DNA from: Chryseobacterium elymi
GTDB lineage: Bacteria > Bacteroidota > Bacteroidia > Flavobacteriales > Weeksellaceae
Assembly: GCF_003385495.1 (NCBI RefSeq)
Contig: NZ_QNUH01000008.1
Coordinates: 124,001 to 188,000, forward strand
Reading direction: 5' to 3'
Length of the DNA stretch: 64,000 nt
Shown here one piece after another: positions 17,639-26,288 of this stretch. The number at the start of each line of letters is the position of its first letter. Position 1 is the first letter of the stretch. The position numbers and the translations under genes are program-made. The notes under the pieces are model-generated. The model saw only the letters and a program-made list of their open reading frames with translations, ran no database searches and was not told where the DNA came from.

Positions 17639-18130
17639 ATGAAATATTTAATCATTCTTTTTTCAGCACTTCTTTTGACTGCGTGTAAAAAAGATAAGGA
17701 AACTGTCAGGGATAGCACTTCAACAGATTCTTTAAACCTTGTTAAAGATTCTGCAAAAACAGAAACAGCACCAGGAAAAGTTCTAGTAGACATTATCCCT
17801 TTTCCAAAAGAGATCAAAGAATGCTCATGCTATTTTGCAAGAAATAAGGCTGATTTTGAAGCAGAAAAATACATTTATGCTGATGATGCAGGAAAAACAG
17901 CCTACATGAAACTTGACGGTAAAAGATTAACAATGAATCTTATCTCGTCAAGCGATATGGAAGTTGACGAAGAACTGACGAAAGAAATTGAAAGCGACAA
18001 CTATAAGATTTCTGTAAAAGGAAAAAAAATAAAAAGCGAAGAAGCTTTATTATTCGAAGGTACCCTGACGATTGAAAAACCGGATGGTACTGTAGAAACA
18101 TTACCTATTTACGGGGAATGCGGATGTTAA
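17639..18130 (+). CDS. Lipoprotein of unknown function
   Basis: 163 residues. The signal peptide ends in a lipobox (LLLTAC), making Cys16 the likely lipidated residue, followed by KKDKE. A Ser/Thr-rich linker leads into a beta-rich domain that contains a cysteine pair early (ECSCYFARNKADFEAEKYIYADDAGKTAYM) and ends in ECGC. No known domain name recognised. It starts 19 bp after the LURP-one gene, so the two probably share a transcript, which ends at the hairpin at 18176. Confidence 0.8.
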   Translation: MKYLIILFSALLLTACKKDKETVRDSTSTDSLNLVKDSAKTETAPGKVLVDIIPFPKEIKECSCYFARNKADFEAEKYIYADDAGKTAYMKLDGKRLTMNLISSSDMEVDEELTKEIESDNYKISVKGKKIKSEEALLFEGTLTIEKPDGTVETLPIYGECGC

Positions 18131-18175
18131 AAAACAATAGAGATAAAGACAAATTTACCTCTATTCTCCACATAA

Positions 18176-18210
18176 AAAGTGCTTCCGGATTCACGGAAGC
18201 ATTTTTTATT
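18176..18210 (+). terminator. Terminator after the lipoprotein gene
   Basis: Stem GTGCTTCCG / CGGAAGCAT (one G-U) with a 6-nt loop and a run of six T. Confidence 0.85.
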
Positions 18211-18213
18211 TTG

Positions 18214-18221
18214 TAATTTTG
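18214..18221 (+). promoter_or_regulatory. -7 box of pepD
   Basis: TAATTTTG, an exact match, immediately behind the preceding terminator and 17 nt before the pepD ATG. Confidence 0.5.
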
Positions 18222-18237
18222 ATAAAAATAAAATTTC

Positions 18238-19680
18238 ATGGAATTATCTAATATAGAACCGCAGATTATCTGGAAAAATTTCTCCAAATTAAATGCAGTT
18301 CCAAGACCATCTAAAAAAGAAGAAAGAGTGATTGCTTTCATCAAAGAATTTGGTGAAAATTTAGGATTGGAAACTACGGTGGATGAAGTAGGAAATGTGA
18401 TTATCAGGAAACCTGCAACTCCGGGCATGGAAAACCGTAAATCCGTCGTTCTTCAGTCGCACTTGGATATGGTATGCCAGAAAAACAGCGATGTTAATTT
18501 TGATTTCGATACAGAAGGTATCAAAATGGAGGTAGATGGAGATTGGGTAAAGGCAAAAGGAACAACTCTGGGTGCTGATAACGGTTTAGGAGTGGCAACC
18601 ATCATGTCAATCCTTGAAAGTTCAGATATTCCACATCCTGCTATGGAAGCTCTTTTTACGATTGATGAAGAGACGGGAATGACAGGCGCGTTAGGTTTAA
18701 AGCCGGGTCAGCTTACAGGAGAAATCTTATTAAACCTGGATACGGAAGAAGATGATGAAATTGATATCGGCTGTGCAGGCGGTGTAGATGTAACCATTAC
18801 TCAAAATTATGGAACAGAAGCAGCAAAAGGACAGATTATAAGAATTGAAGTGAAAGGCCTGCAGGGAGGACATTCAGGAATGGACATTCACAAAGGTTTC
18901 GGAAATTCCAATATTATTTTAGGAAGACTTCTTTACAGTGGTTCAGCAAACCAGAATATTCAATTGGTATCTATAGACGGAGGCGGATTGAGAAATGCCA
19001 TTCCAAGAGAAGCTACGGCACTTATTTCTGTGAGAAATGCTCAGGAATTTATCGAAACAGCTACAATTCTGAAAAAAGAAATTTTAGAAGAATTTGCTAC
19101 GGTAGAACCTGGTCTCCACATCAATATTGAAAATTCCACAACATCTGACAAGGCAGTTTCCGAGGATGATTCCAGGAAGATTATTCTTACTTTAAAATCT
19201 CTTCACAATGGGGTTTACAGAATGAGCCCGGACGTAAAAGATCTTGTGGAAGCATCCAACAATGTAGCAAGAGTGGAATTAAAAGGCGGTGAGCTTAAAA
19301 TCTTAAACTTAACCAGGTCATCTGTGGATTCATCTAAGTATTCGGTAGCAGAACAGTTAAAATCTGTAGCAGAATTAGCCGGAATGAATGTTGAATTCAG
19401 TGGTTCTTATCCTGGATGGAAGCCAAAACCGGGTTCTGAGATCGTACAGCTGATGGAAAAAATCTACACCGAAAAATTTGGCGAAAAGCCTCATGTGGTA
19501 GCTTGTCACGCAGGACTGGAATGTGGGATTATCGGAGCCAATTATCCTGAAATGGAAATGGTAAGTTTCGGGCCAACAATCAGAGGAGCTCACTCTCCGG
19601 ATGAAAAAGCTAATATTCCTTCTGCTCAGAAGTTCTGGAGCTTTACTAAAGATATTTTAGCGAATATTCCTTTAAAATAA
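18238..19680 (+). CDS. pepD: Aminoacyl-histidine dipeptidase (M20 family, PepD)
   Basis: 480 residues, cytoplasmic, hydrolysing Xaa-His and other dipeptides with two zinc ions. M20C motifs are visible in order: QSHLDMVCQ (about 78-86, metal His and catalytic Asp), TLGADNGLGVA (bridging Asp), FTIDEETGMTGALG (catalytic Glu and metal Glu), LNLDTEEDDEIDIGCAGG and the C-terminal ACHAGLECG ... RGAHSPDEKANI (metal His). Length matches PepD of other bacteria. It is bracketed by a promoter and a terminator of its own, so it is monocistronic. Confidence 0.95.
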   Translation: MELSNIEPQIIWKNFSKLNAVPRPSKKEERVIAFIKEFGENLGLETTVDEVGNVIIRKPATPGMENRKSVVLQSHLDMVCQKNSDVNFDFDTEGIKMEVDGDWVKAKGTTLGADNGLGVATIMSILESSDIPHPAMEALFTIDEETGMTGALGLKPGQLTGEILLNLDTEEDDEIDIGCAGGVDVTITQNYGTEAAKGQIIRIEVKGLQGGHSGMDIHKGFGNSNIILGRLLYSGSANQNIQLVSIDGGGLRNAIPREATALISVRNAQEFIETATILKKEILEEFATVEPGLHINIENSTTSDKAVSEDDSRKIILTLKSLHNGVYRMSPDVKDLVEASNNVARVELKGGELKILNLTRSSVDSSKYSVAEQLKSVAELAGMNVEFSGSYPGWKPKPGSEIVQLMEKIYTEKFGEKPHVVACHAGLECGIIGANYPEMEMVSFGPTIRGAHSPDEKANIPSAQKFWSFTKDILANIPLK

Positions 19681-19701
19681 GAAGATAAAATTGCTATATT
19701 G

Positions 19702-19731
19702 AATATCCAAAGTCGTTTGATTTTGGATATT
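19702..19731 (+). terminator. pepD terminator
   Basis: 10-bp stem AATATCCAAA / TTTGGATATT, followed by further T residues, 22 bp after the stop. Confidence 0.75.
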
Positions 19732-19737
19732 TTTAAT

Positions 19738-19861
19738 TTGAACCATTAAGTTTTTTTTTAAGTCGTTAAGATCATTAAGAATTTACAGATATTACGCTTA
19801 AAAATATCTTCGATATTTTACTTAACTTTCCTTAATCACTTCATTGATCTTAATGGTTCAA
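19738..19861. repeat. MITE-like element with 13-bp terminal inverted repeats
   Basis: Ends TTGAACCATTAAG (19738-19750) and CTTAATGGTTCAA (19849-19861) are perfect inverted copies. Further inside, partial inverted words based on TTAAG recur. At 19801-19819 sits a perfect 8-bp hairpin AAAATATC/GATATTTT. The 124-bp unit contains no ORF, and no target duplication is evident. Confidence 0.55.
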
Positions 19862-19886
19862 AAATCATTTAACAAGATTTACAATA

Positions 19887-20468
19887 ATGAAAAGTATAAC
19901 AGTATTCTGCGGCTCAAGTTTCGGCACAGATGATATTTTTAAAGAACAGGCTTTCCTTCTGGGACAAACATTGGCAAAACAAGACATTCAACTGATTTAC
20001 GGCGGTGCAGATGTTGGTTTGATGGGAGCCGTTGCAGATGGAGCTTTAAATGAAAAGGGGAAAGTCGTTGGAGTTCTTCCCCACTTCCTGCAATCCAAAG
20101 AAATTGCCCATAAAAAACTTACCGAACTCATCCTCGTAGAAACCATGCATGAAAGAAAAACAAAGATGAATGACCTCTGCGATGGCGTGATCGTTCTTCC
20201 CGGCGGCTACGGAACCTTGGAAGAGTTCTTTGAAATGATCACATGGGCACAGCTCGGGCTTCATAAAAAACCGATCGGTATTTTAAATATCGATAGGTTT
20301 TATGATGATTTAATAAGACTGGTTCAAACTATGGTTGATAAAGGATTTTTAAAGCAAGTGAATCGTGATATGCTTTTGATAAGTGGCAGCATTGACGAGC
20401 TTTTGGATAAAATGAGAAATTATCAGGCGCCTACTGTAGGAAAATGGATTTCGAAGGAGAAGATATAA
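19887..20468 (+). CDS. LOG family protein (TIGR00730 type)
   Basis: 193 residues, Rossmann fold. The family signature PGGYGTLEEFFEMITWAQLG (about 105-124) and the earlier VFCGSSFGTD and LIYGGADVGLMGAVADGAL are plain. The E-M-H-E-R-K block (ETMHERKTKM) carries the residues that bind the nucleotide phosphate. Characterised LOG proteins hydrolyse cytokinin ribotides or related nucleotide 5'-monophosphates; the bacterial substrate here is unknown. Old databases call these lysine decarboxylases, which is not supported by the fold. Monocistronic, ending at the palindromic terminator at 20547. Confidence 0.93.
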   Translation: MKSITVFCGSSFGTDDIFKEQAFLLGQTLAKQDIQLIYGGADVGLMGAVADGALNEKGKVVGVLPHFLQSKEIAHKKLTELILVETMHERKTKMNDLCDGVIVLPGGYGTLEEFFEMITWAQLGLHKKPIGILNIDRFYDDLIRLVQTMVDKGFLKQVNRDMLLISGSIDELLDKMRNYQAPTVGKWISKEKI

Positions 20469-20546
20469 TAATTAAAAAAGATACTATAATCATTCACGAA
20501 GAGAAATATTATTCAAATAAAAAATAGTAAATAATATACACATAAC

Positions 20547-20576
20547 AAAACCGCTTGGAAATTTCCAAGCGGTTTT
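20547..20576. terminator. Bidirectional terminator, 30-bp perfect palindrome
   Basis: AAAACCGCTTGGAAA followed by its exact reverse complement with no spacer, between convergent genes, with T-runs outward on both strands. Confidence 0.9.
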
Positions 20577-20601
20577 TATATTAACTTAAATTAAATATAT
20601 T

Positions 20602-20931
20602 CTAAGGATAGGGAGCAATCTCCACTTCAAGACCTTCCATAGCATCCATCATATGCAGCTGACATCCCAGTCTGCTGTTGTCTTTCACGTGGTAAGCTTC
20701 CGCCAGCATGGCATCTTCTTCATCGCCCATTGGCTCAAGGCCCGGATCATTAATCACATATACCTGACATGAGGCACACATCGCCATTCCTCCGCATACT
20801 CCGATGGTTCCCTCTTCCGCCAGTTCATAAGAGCGGATGATCTCCATCAGGTTCATAGACATATCTGTAGGTGCTACAACATCATGGGTCACCCCTTCCC
20901 GATCCGTGATCTTTATATTAATATCTGACAT
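20602..20931 (-). CDS. 2Fe-2S ferredoxin
   Basis: 109 residues, adrenodoxin/ISC-type. Cluster ligands C46, C52, C55 and C90 (C-X5-C-X2-C-X34-C). A small electron carrier in the cytoplasm. The gene for a ferredoxin-NADP reductase-like flavoprotein lies 12 bp upstream in the same direction, so the two likely form an NAD(P)H-to-acceptor relay. The final acceptor is not encoded nearby. Confidence 0.93.
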   Translation of the reverse strand: MSDINIKITDREGVTHDVVAPTDMSMNLMEIIRSYELAEEGTIGVCGGMAMCASCQVYVINDPGLEPMGDEEDAMLAEAYHVKDNSRLGCQLHMMDAMEGLEVEIAPYP

Positions 20932-20943
20932 AATAATGCAAAA

Positions 20944-21999
20944 TTAGTCAATTTTTTTCACAACTGCCTTTTCTGCTTCCTTACGGCTGCCGTCAAATCC
21001 ATCTACACCGCTTACTGTTGTATATTTAAGGACAAATTTCTTACCCGGATTCAGTCTGTTGTAAACACTCTGACACATTAAAGTAGCTTCGTGGAAACCA
21101 CAAAGGATCAGCTTCAGTTTTCCCGGATAGGTATTGATATCTCCGATCGCATAGATTCCATCGATATTCGTCTGATAATCAAGCGCATTGTTTACAACGA
21201 TCGCATTTTTCTCAATATTCAGTCCCCAGTTTCCGATCTCTCCCAATTTTGGAGTCAGTCCGAATAGAGGAATGAAATAATCTGTTTCAATATCGAAAGC
21301 TTCCTGGCCTTCAATTTCTACCGTGATCGCTTCAACTTTTCCGTCCCCTTTGATACCAGTAACTTCAGCAGGCGTAATTAATTTAATTTTACCCTGGTTC
21401 TTAAGATCCTGAACTTTCTCTACGGAATCCAAAGCTCCTCTGAACTCATTTCTTCTGTGGATCAAAGTCACTTCACTTGCTACATTGGAAAGGAAAACGC
21501 TCCAGTCAAGAGCAGAATCTCCTCCTCCGGCAATCACTACTCTTTTGTTTCTGAAATGCTCAGGCTCTTTAACAAAATATTCAAGACCTTTTTCCTCATA
21601 GTCAGCAACGTTTTCAAAAGTAGGCTTTCTGGGCTCAAAAGTTCCCAATCCACCGGCAATGGCAATAGCTTTGCATCTGTGCACCGTTCCTTTGTTGGTG
21701 ATCACTTCAAACCATTCATCATCCACTTTTTTATAAGAAACCGCAGTTTCTCCCAAAGTGAATCCCGGCTGGAATTGCTTGATCTGCTCCATTAAATTAT
21801 CTACTAATTCTCCAGCATTCACTGAAGGATATCCCGGAATATCGAAAATAGGTTTTTTCGGATAAAGCTCTGCTAGCTGTCCTCCTGGCTGCGGAAGTGC
21901 ATCAATAATATGGCACTTCATTTTTAATAAACCTGCTTCAAAAACAGCAAAAAGCCCGGTAGGTCCGGCTCCTATGATCAATATATCAGTGGTTATCAT
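20944..21999 (-). CDS. Ferredoxin-NADP reductase, thioredoxin-reductase-like type
   Basis: 351 residues. FAD-binding DILIIGAGPTGLFAVFEAG (about 4-22), a second Rossmann motif VVIAGGGDSALDWSVFLS for NAD(P)H, and the closing YAIGDINTYPG FAD motif. The redox CxxC of thioredoxin reductase is absent, which fits the FNR branch of this fold. It forms a two-gene operon with the 2Fe-2S ferredoxin. The ATG at 21999 faces the DUF3108 gene, and the 153-bp divergent gap holds that gene's promoter. Confidence 0.9.
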   Translation of the reverse strand: MITTDILIIGAGPTGLFAVFEAGLLKMKCHIIDALPQPGGQLAELYPKKPIFDIPGYPSVNAGELVDNLMEQIKQFQPGFTLGETAVSYKKVDDEWFEVITNKGTVHRCKAIAIAGGLGTFEPRKPTFENVADYEEKGLEYFVKEPEHFRNKRVVIAGGGDSALDWSVFLSNVASEVTLIHRRNEFRGALDSVEKVQDLKNQGKIKLITPAEVTGIKGDGKVEAITVEIEGQEAFDIETDYFIPLFGLTPKLGEIGNWGLNIEKNAIVVNNALDYQTNIDGIYAIGDINTYPGKLKLILCGFHEATLMCQSVYNRLNPGKKFVLKYTTVSGVDGFDGSRKEAEKAVVKKID

Positions 22000-22119
22000 A
22001 ATAAGATAATTTAATTATACATGTAACTGCAAATTTACTAATTTTAATGCGAAGCATATTTAATTGATTCTAAATAAAAACCTGAGATTTATCAAATTCC
22101 TGTAAATACTTAAGAATCT

Positions 22120-22127
22120 TAAATTTG
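22120..22127 (+). promoter_or_regulatory. -7 box of the DUF3108 gene
   Basis: TAAATTTG, an exact TAnnTTTG match, 25 nt before the ATG at 22153. Confidence 0.45.
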
Positions 22128-22152
22128 GCAATGTTTTTGTAAATGTCATACC

Positions 22153-22920
22153 ATGAAGAAAATTTTAAATCTTTTTGCAATATGTATGTTCATGATGAGC
22201 TATGCTCAGATCGACAATATCTCTGACGGTGAGTCTATTACATTCAGAATACACTATGGAATCCTGAATGCCGGAACTGCCAATCTTACTGCCAAAAAGA
22301 CCAACTATATGGGCACTCCCCATCTGTATGTGAAAGGCACAGGCCAGACTACAGGTGCCGTAAAAGCCTTTTTCAAAGTGGAAGATTTATATGAAAGCTT
22401 TATTAATATAGAAACCGGGCTGCCTAGCTTTTATGTAAGAAATGTACGTGAAGGAAGCTATCGTCAGCATTTTGAAACCGTTTTCAACCATAATAATCAT
22501 ACGCTGATCTTAACGGATAAAAAGACTCCTGCCAACGGGTCTAAAGTGATTAAATCTGTAAAAGGTATTCAGGATATGCTTTCCTGTTTCTATTACCTGA
22601 GAAGCAAAAGCACCAGCGAACTAAAGGTAGGAACAGTAATCAATATGAATGTATGGATTGATGATGAAATGTTTCCGTTTCAGCTAAAGGTGACAGGAGC
22701 AGAAGATCTGAAAACCAAGTTCGGGACCATTAACTGCCTGAAAATTATCCCATCTGTAAAAAGCGGAAGGGTTTTCAAAGAAAAAGAAGGCGTAACGATG
22801 TGGGTAACCAATGATGCCAACCATATTCCCATGCTTCTGAAAGCAGAATTGGCTGTAGGCTCACTGAAAGCAAGTATTGATGATCTTAAAAATGTGAAAT
22901 ACCCTTTAAAATATAAGTAA
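22153..22920 (+). CDS. DUF3108 domain secreted protein
   Basis: 255 residues with a signal peptide (1 to about 19, ending SYAQ). The DUF3108 pattern is recognisable: GESITFRIHYGILNAGTANL near the mature N-terminus, KAFFKVEDLYESFIN, the DMLSCFYYLRS block and LKIIPSVKSGRVFKEKEGVTMWVTNDANHIPML. Periplasmic or outer-membrane-associated, function unknown. A strong terminator follows, so it is monocistronic. Confidence 0.88.
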   Translation: MKKILNLFAICMFMMSYAQIDNISDGESITFRIHYGILNAGTANLTAKKTNYMGTPHLYVKGTGQTTGAVKAFFKVEDLYESFINIETGLPSFYVRNVREGSYRQHFETVFNHNNHTLILTDKKTPANGSKVIKSVKGIQDMLSCFYYLRSKSTSELKVGTVINMNVWIDDEMFPFQLKVTGAEDLKTKFGTINCLKIIPSVKSGRVFKEKEGVTMWVTNDANHIPMLLKAELAVGSLKASIDDLKNVKYPLKYK

Positions 22921-22945
22921 AAGACACTCAGTCTTTTGAATTATA

Positions 22946-22980
22946 AAAAATGCCTGCAAAATATTTTTGCAGGCATTTTT
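22946..22980 (+). terminator. Terminator after the DUF3108 gene
   Basis: Perfect 16-bp stem AAAAATGCCTGCAAAA / TTTTGCAGGCATTTTT with a 3-nt loop and further T residues. Confidence 0.95.
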
Positions 22981-23222
22981 TATTGTGTAATGTAATACAT
23001 TTTAATTTCCGGCTGTCTTATTAATAACAGCAAAGTAAAGACTAAAAAATATCCGGAGTAATAAATATAACGCTTAGAGTCCGCTCAGCGTGACGAAATT
23101 TCGAAGAAGAAAAAATTAATATAAAATTAATAAACCTCTGTATAAAATGGTCACGTTGTGATTTTTCAATATAATCTCGTTTTTAATTACGTTTTGTTTC
23201 TTAGGTCAGTAATTAAAAACAA

Positions 23223-23247
23223 AAACCTCCGGAATATCCGGAGGTTT
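23223..23247 (-). terminator. pheS terminator
   Basis: 10-bp stem AAACCTCCGG / CCGGAGGTTT, loop AATAT, 5 bp after the pheS stop on the minus strand, followed on that strand by a T-rich run. Confidence 0.9.
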
Positions 23248-23252
23248 AATTT

Positions 23253-24263
23253 TTATAGTGATTTAAACTGTTCTAAAGTTCTGATATCATTTTCGAAGAA
23301 CATTCTGATGTCGCTCATCTGGTAAAGAAGCATTGTAATTCTTTCAATCCCCATTCCGAAAGCATATCCCGAATATTTCTCAGAATCAATATTTACATTT
23401 TTAAGAACCGCAGGGTCTACCATTCCGCATCCCATGATCTCCAGCCAACCTGTTCCTTTGGTAATTCTGTAATCGGTCTCAGAGTTTAATCCCCAATATA
23501 CATCAATTTCAGCACTGGGCTCTGTGAACGGGAAATAAGACGGTCTCATTCTGATCTTGGATTTTCCGAAAAGCTCAGTGGTAAAGAACTGGATCGTCTG
23601 CTTAAGATCTGCAAAGCTTACGTTCTCATCAATATACAATCCTTCAATTTGATGGAAAATACAGTGTGACCGTGAAGAAATAGCCTCATTTCTAAATACT
23701 CTTCCCGGAGAAAGGATTCTGATTGGCGGCTGGTTTTCTTCCATATAACGGATCTGTACGGAAGACGTATGCGTTCTTAAAAGGATATCCGGATTCTGCT
23801 CGATAAAGAAAGTATCCTGCATATCTCTTGCCGGATGGTACTCAGGAAGATTAAGCGCTGTAAAGTTGTGCCAGTCGTCTTCTATTTCAGGACCATCAGC
23901 TACTGCGAAACCTATAGATTTGAAGATTTCAATGATCCTGTTTTTCACCAGATTGATAGGGTGTCTTGACCCAAGATCCAATGGAAAAGCAGGTCTGGTA
24001 AGATCTTCTTTTTCTGTAACAATAGCAGACTGGGAAGCATCTTTCAGATCTTCCAGTTTTCCTGCAACAGCCTGTTTCAAAGAATTAATCTTCTGTCCGA
24101 ATTCCTTTTTCTGGTCGTTTGGAACTTCTTTAAATTTTTCAAAAAAATCATTCAGAACACCTTTTTTACCATTATACTTAATCCGGAAGTTTTCAATTTC
24201 CTCTTTAGACGTAGCATTGAAGCTGTTTACTTCGGTAAGTAGTTCTTCTATCTTTTCTATCAT
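23253..24263 (-). CDS. pheS: Phenylalanyl-tRNA synthetase alpha subunit
   Basis: 336 residues. N-terminal coiled coil (about 1-90), then the class II catalytic core: [25 protein letters not shown], motif 2 [22 protein letters not shown], and motif 3 [25 protein letters not shown] near the C-terminus. Charges tRNA-Phe as an alpha2beta2 enzyme; pheT is not in this window, as in many Bacteroidetes. A TATTTTTG box on the minus strand (24289-24296) precedes the ATG at 24263. Confidence 0.97.
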   Translation of the reverse strand: MIEKIEELLTEVNSFNATSKEEIENFRIKYNGKKGVLNDFFEKFKEVPNDQKKEFGQKINSLKQAVAGKLEDLKDASQSAIVTEKEDLTRPAFPLDLGSRHPINLVKNRIIEIFKSIGFAVADGPEIEDDWHNFTALNLPEYHPARDMQDTFFIEQNPDILLRTHTSSVQIRYMEENQPPIRILSPGRVFRNEAISSRSHCIFHQIEGLYIDENVSFADLKQTIQFFTTELFGKSKIRMRPSYFPFTEPSAEIDVYWGLNSETDYRITKGTGWLEIMGCGMVDPAVLKNVNIDSEKYSGYAFGMGIERITMLLYQMSDIRMFFENDIRTLEQFKSL

Positions 24264-24288
24264 TGTTTTACCCTTTCAAAATGTTTTG

Positions 24289-24296
24289 CAAAAATA
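24289..24296 (-). promoter_or_regulatory. -7 box of pheS
   Basis: Minus-strand TATTTTTG, an exact match, 25 nt before the pheS ATG. Confidence 0.5.
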
Positions 24297-24329
24297 CGTT
24301 TTTTAAGTTTAATAATGAATCTGTGATAA

Positions 24330-24355
24330 AAAAATCTGCCCCTTTACGGGAGGCA
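24330..24355 (-). terminator. Terminator after the YceI gene
   Basis: Minus-strand stem GTCTGCCTC / GGGGCAGAT region (about 8 pairs with one G-U), followed by a run of seven T on that strand. Confidence 0.65.
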
Positions 24356-24389
24356 GACTTCAATCACTTATTTCACTTAAATAAAAAAA

Positions 24390-25049
24390 TTATTTCTTTT
24401 CTAAAGCTTTAACGTTGATCTGAAGAGTTACCTCATCCTTAATCACTCCGTTTTCAGCAGGAGCCTGGAACTTTACGCCAAACTCTTCTCTTTTAATATC
24501 TTTTGGCTCAGTAGCCACACTTACTTCTCCGTCTTTTACAGAAACATTAGCCTTAAACTGAACCGGTTTTGAAATACCTTTAATAGTTAAATTTCCATCC
24601 AAAAGCGTATTGTAATCTCCTTCCATAGCCGGTGTCACTTTTGTAATTTCAAAAGAAGCGGTAGGAAATTTTTCCACTTCAAAAAAATCACCGCTCTTAA
24701 GATGACCATTCAGTTTTCCTAGCTGGTCAGCATCGTCTTTAAGGTCTACAGACGTCAGAGAGTTCATATCAGCAACAAATTTTCCGCTTTCAAGCTTCCC
24801 GTCTTTTATGGTAACATCACCGCTTTCAAACTTGATTGTTCCGAAATGACTTGTACTTTCGGACTTGAAAACTTTATATCCTTTCCACTCCACTTTACTG
24901 TTTAATGTGTCCACTGTATACTGATTCCCGTCTTTTGTAGTTGTCACTTCATTGCTTTCGCTGGTAACCGGTTTATCTTTTTTACAAGAAACCGCTACAG
25001 CCGCAACAAATAAAGCAGGAATAGCTAGTGAAAACAGTTTTTTTCTCAT
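24390..25049 (-). CDS. YceI-family lipoprotein
   Basis: 219 residues. Signal peptide with lipobox AVAVSC makes Cys22 the lipid anchor. The YceI lipocalin-like barrel spans about 45-219: VDTLNSKVEWKGYKVF, SHFGTIKFESGDVTIKDGKLESGKFVADMNSL, DFFEVEKFPTASFEITKV and GNLTIKGISKPVQF are typical. Known YceI proteins bind isoprenoid or amphiphilic ligands in the periplasm; the ligand here is unknown. Divergent from the ABC ATPase gene with 75 bp between starts. Confidence 0.92.
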   Translation of the reverse strand: MRKKLFSLAIPALFVAAVAVSCKKDKPVTSESNEVTTTKDGNQYTVDTLNSKVEWKGYKVFKSESTSHFGTIKFESGDVTIKDGKLESGKFVADMNSLTSVDLKDDADQLGKLNGHLKSGDFFEVEKFPTASFEITKVTPAMEGDYNTLLDGNLTIKGISKPVQFKANVSVKDGEVSVATEPKDIKREEFGVKFQAPAENGVIKDEVTLQINVKALEKK

Positions 25050-25112
25050 TTTTGATATATTTTTATTACTTCCGCTAATATAATAAAAAATTTTATTTTT
25101 TCATAAAAACCT

Positions 25113-25120
25113 TACATTTG
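25113..25120 (+). promoter_or_regulatory. -7 box of the ABC ATPase gene, close to the start codon
   Basis: TACATTTG, exact TAnnTTTG, ends 4 nt before the ATG at 25125. This predicts a leaderless or nearly leaderless mRNA. Confidence 0.5.
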
Positions 25121-25124
25121 TATT

Positions 25125-26060
25125 ATGCTTTTAGAAATAAACAATTTATATTTTTCCCACACCAAAGATAATCCACTGTTTCAGAACCTTAATCTGGGGT
25201 TTAAGGAAGGCAGAATTATTGCACTGGCAGGAGAAAGCGGCTGTGGAAAGTCTACATTGCTTAACCTGATTTACGGTCTTCTGGACTGGGAAAGCGGCGA
25301 GATTGTTTTTAATGGAAAACGCCTTTTGGGTCCTAAAGGAAATCTTGTTCCCGGAGAAGCCGAAATGAAACTGGTGGCCCAGAATTTTGACCTGATGCCT
25401 TACGCCACTGTTGCCGAAAATGTAGGGAAATTTATTTCCAATATCCATTTAGCTCAAAAAAAAGAAACGGTCATGGAACTTCTGGAAGTAGTAGGGCTTC
25501 AGGAATTTGCCCACGTACTTCCTAAATATTTAAGCGGGGGCCAACAGCAGAGGGTTGCCATAGCCAGAGCTCTTTCTGTATTGCCGAAACTTCTTATTTT
25601 AGACGAACCTTTCAGTAATCTGGATTTCTCCAGAAAAATAGAGCTTCGTGAAAGACTTTTCAGATACGTGAAACAGCATCAGATTTCTTTAATTATTTCT
25701 ACTCATGAACTTCAGGATATTATGCCGTGGCTAGACCAGATTGTCATTCTGAAGGATGGAAGACTGATCCAGAACGACAACCCGGAAGAAACTTACAAAA
25801 ATCCTTATAATTCTTATGTCGCCAAACTTTTTGGTGAAGTGAATATATTCAATGAGGAAGAAAGAGCAGAATTCAAGCTTACTAAATTTTCATATTATCC
25901 CAAAGAAATAAAAATTTCTGAAAACGGAGCCGAAGCCGAACTGCTGGAAAGCAGGTTTGCAGGAAATCATTACTGGAATAAAATCAAGGCTCAAAATAAA
26001 GAGCTTATTGTCTATACAGACGGGAAGGTAGAGGGAAATATCAGGATTTCTTTTGACTAA
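25125..26060 (+). CDS. ABC transporter ATP-binding protein
   Basis: 311 residues. Walker A GESGCGKST (36-44), Q-loop VAQNFDL, signature LSGGQQQR (136-143), Walker B LLILDEP (156-162) and H-loop STHE (192-195) are all intact, so it should hydrolyse ATP. About 80 extra residues after the ATPase domain look like a small regulatory/OB-type tail, as in spermidine/iron (PotA/FbpC) ATPases. No permease or binding protein is adjacent, so the partner and cargo are unknown. Confidence 0.9.
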   Translation: MLLEINNLYFSHTKDNPLFQNLNLGFKEGRIIALAGESGCGKSTLLNLIYGLLDWESGEIVFNGKRLLGPKGNLVPGEAEMKLVAQNFDLMPYATVAENVGKFISNIHLAQKKETVMELLEVVGLQEFAHVLPKYLSGGQQQRVAIARALSVLPKLLILDEPFSNLDFSRKIELRERLFRYVKQHQISLIISTHELQDIMPWLDQIVILKDGRLIQNDNPEETYKNPYNSYVAKLFGEVNIFNEEERAEFKLTKFSYYPKEIKISENGAEAELLESRFAGNHYWNKIKAQNKELIVYTDGKVEGNIRISFD

Positions 26061-26149
26061 ACCTCATAACTCATACATTTTCTTATAGTTATTGTTAAAA
26101 TATGGATAAAAAAAAATACAAATCTAAGAAGCGGTTTAAAACTTTTTCT

Positions 26150-26275
26150 TACATTTGTATTTCTACAGCATAAGGAAATTTTTGGTTAATTCTCTTTCTG
26201 CCCTGAGACGGACATTAGCACCTCCCTGCAATTAAGTCTTTGAAAGATTACACTGTCCAATCTTTTCCTTTTTTT
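26150..26275 (+). ncRNA. Candidate small RNA with promoter and terminator
   Basis: A TACATTTG -7 box (26150-26157) is followed by about 110 nt without an ORF. There is one internal hairpin at 26184-26222 (GGTTAATTCTC pairing with GAGA...ATTA..ACC, 10-nt loop TTTCTGCCCT). It ends with an intrinsic terminator: AAAGATT (26243-26249) / AATCTTT (26259-26265) and TTCCTTTTTTT. It lies between convergent genes on the plus strand. No upstream TTG element is at the right distance. No known RNA family assigned. Confidence 0.4.
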
Positions 26276-26288
26276 ATGCAATAAAACC

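Larger units (their letters stand above)
22921..23252. other. 332-bp gap between DUF3108 gene and pheS
   Basis: Holds a terminator at each end (22946-22980 and 23223-23247). Between them there is AT-rich sequence with a short GC-richer segment around 23075-23098 (TCCGCTCAGCGTGACG) that resembles words of dispersed intergenic repeats. No ORF or RNA gene supported. Confidence 0.5.

Noticed and set aside
26201..26235. Minus-strand words resembling the 3' half of a SAM-I riboswitch (AGGTGCTAAT, GAAAGAG)
   Set aside because: The 5' half of the aptamer is missing, no gene follows on that strand, and the plus strand has a promoter and terminator instead. Similarity is limited to short words.
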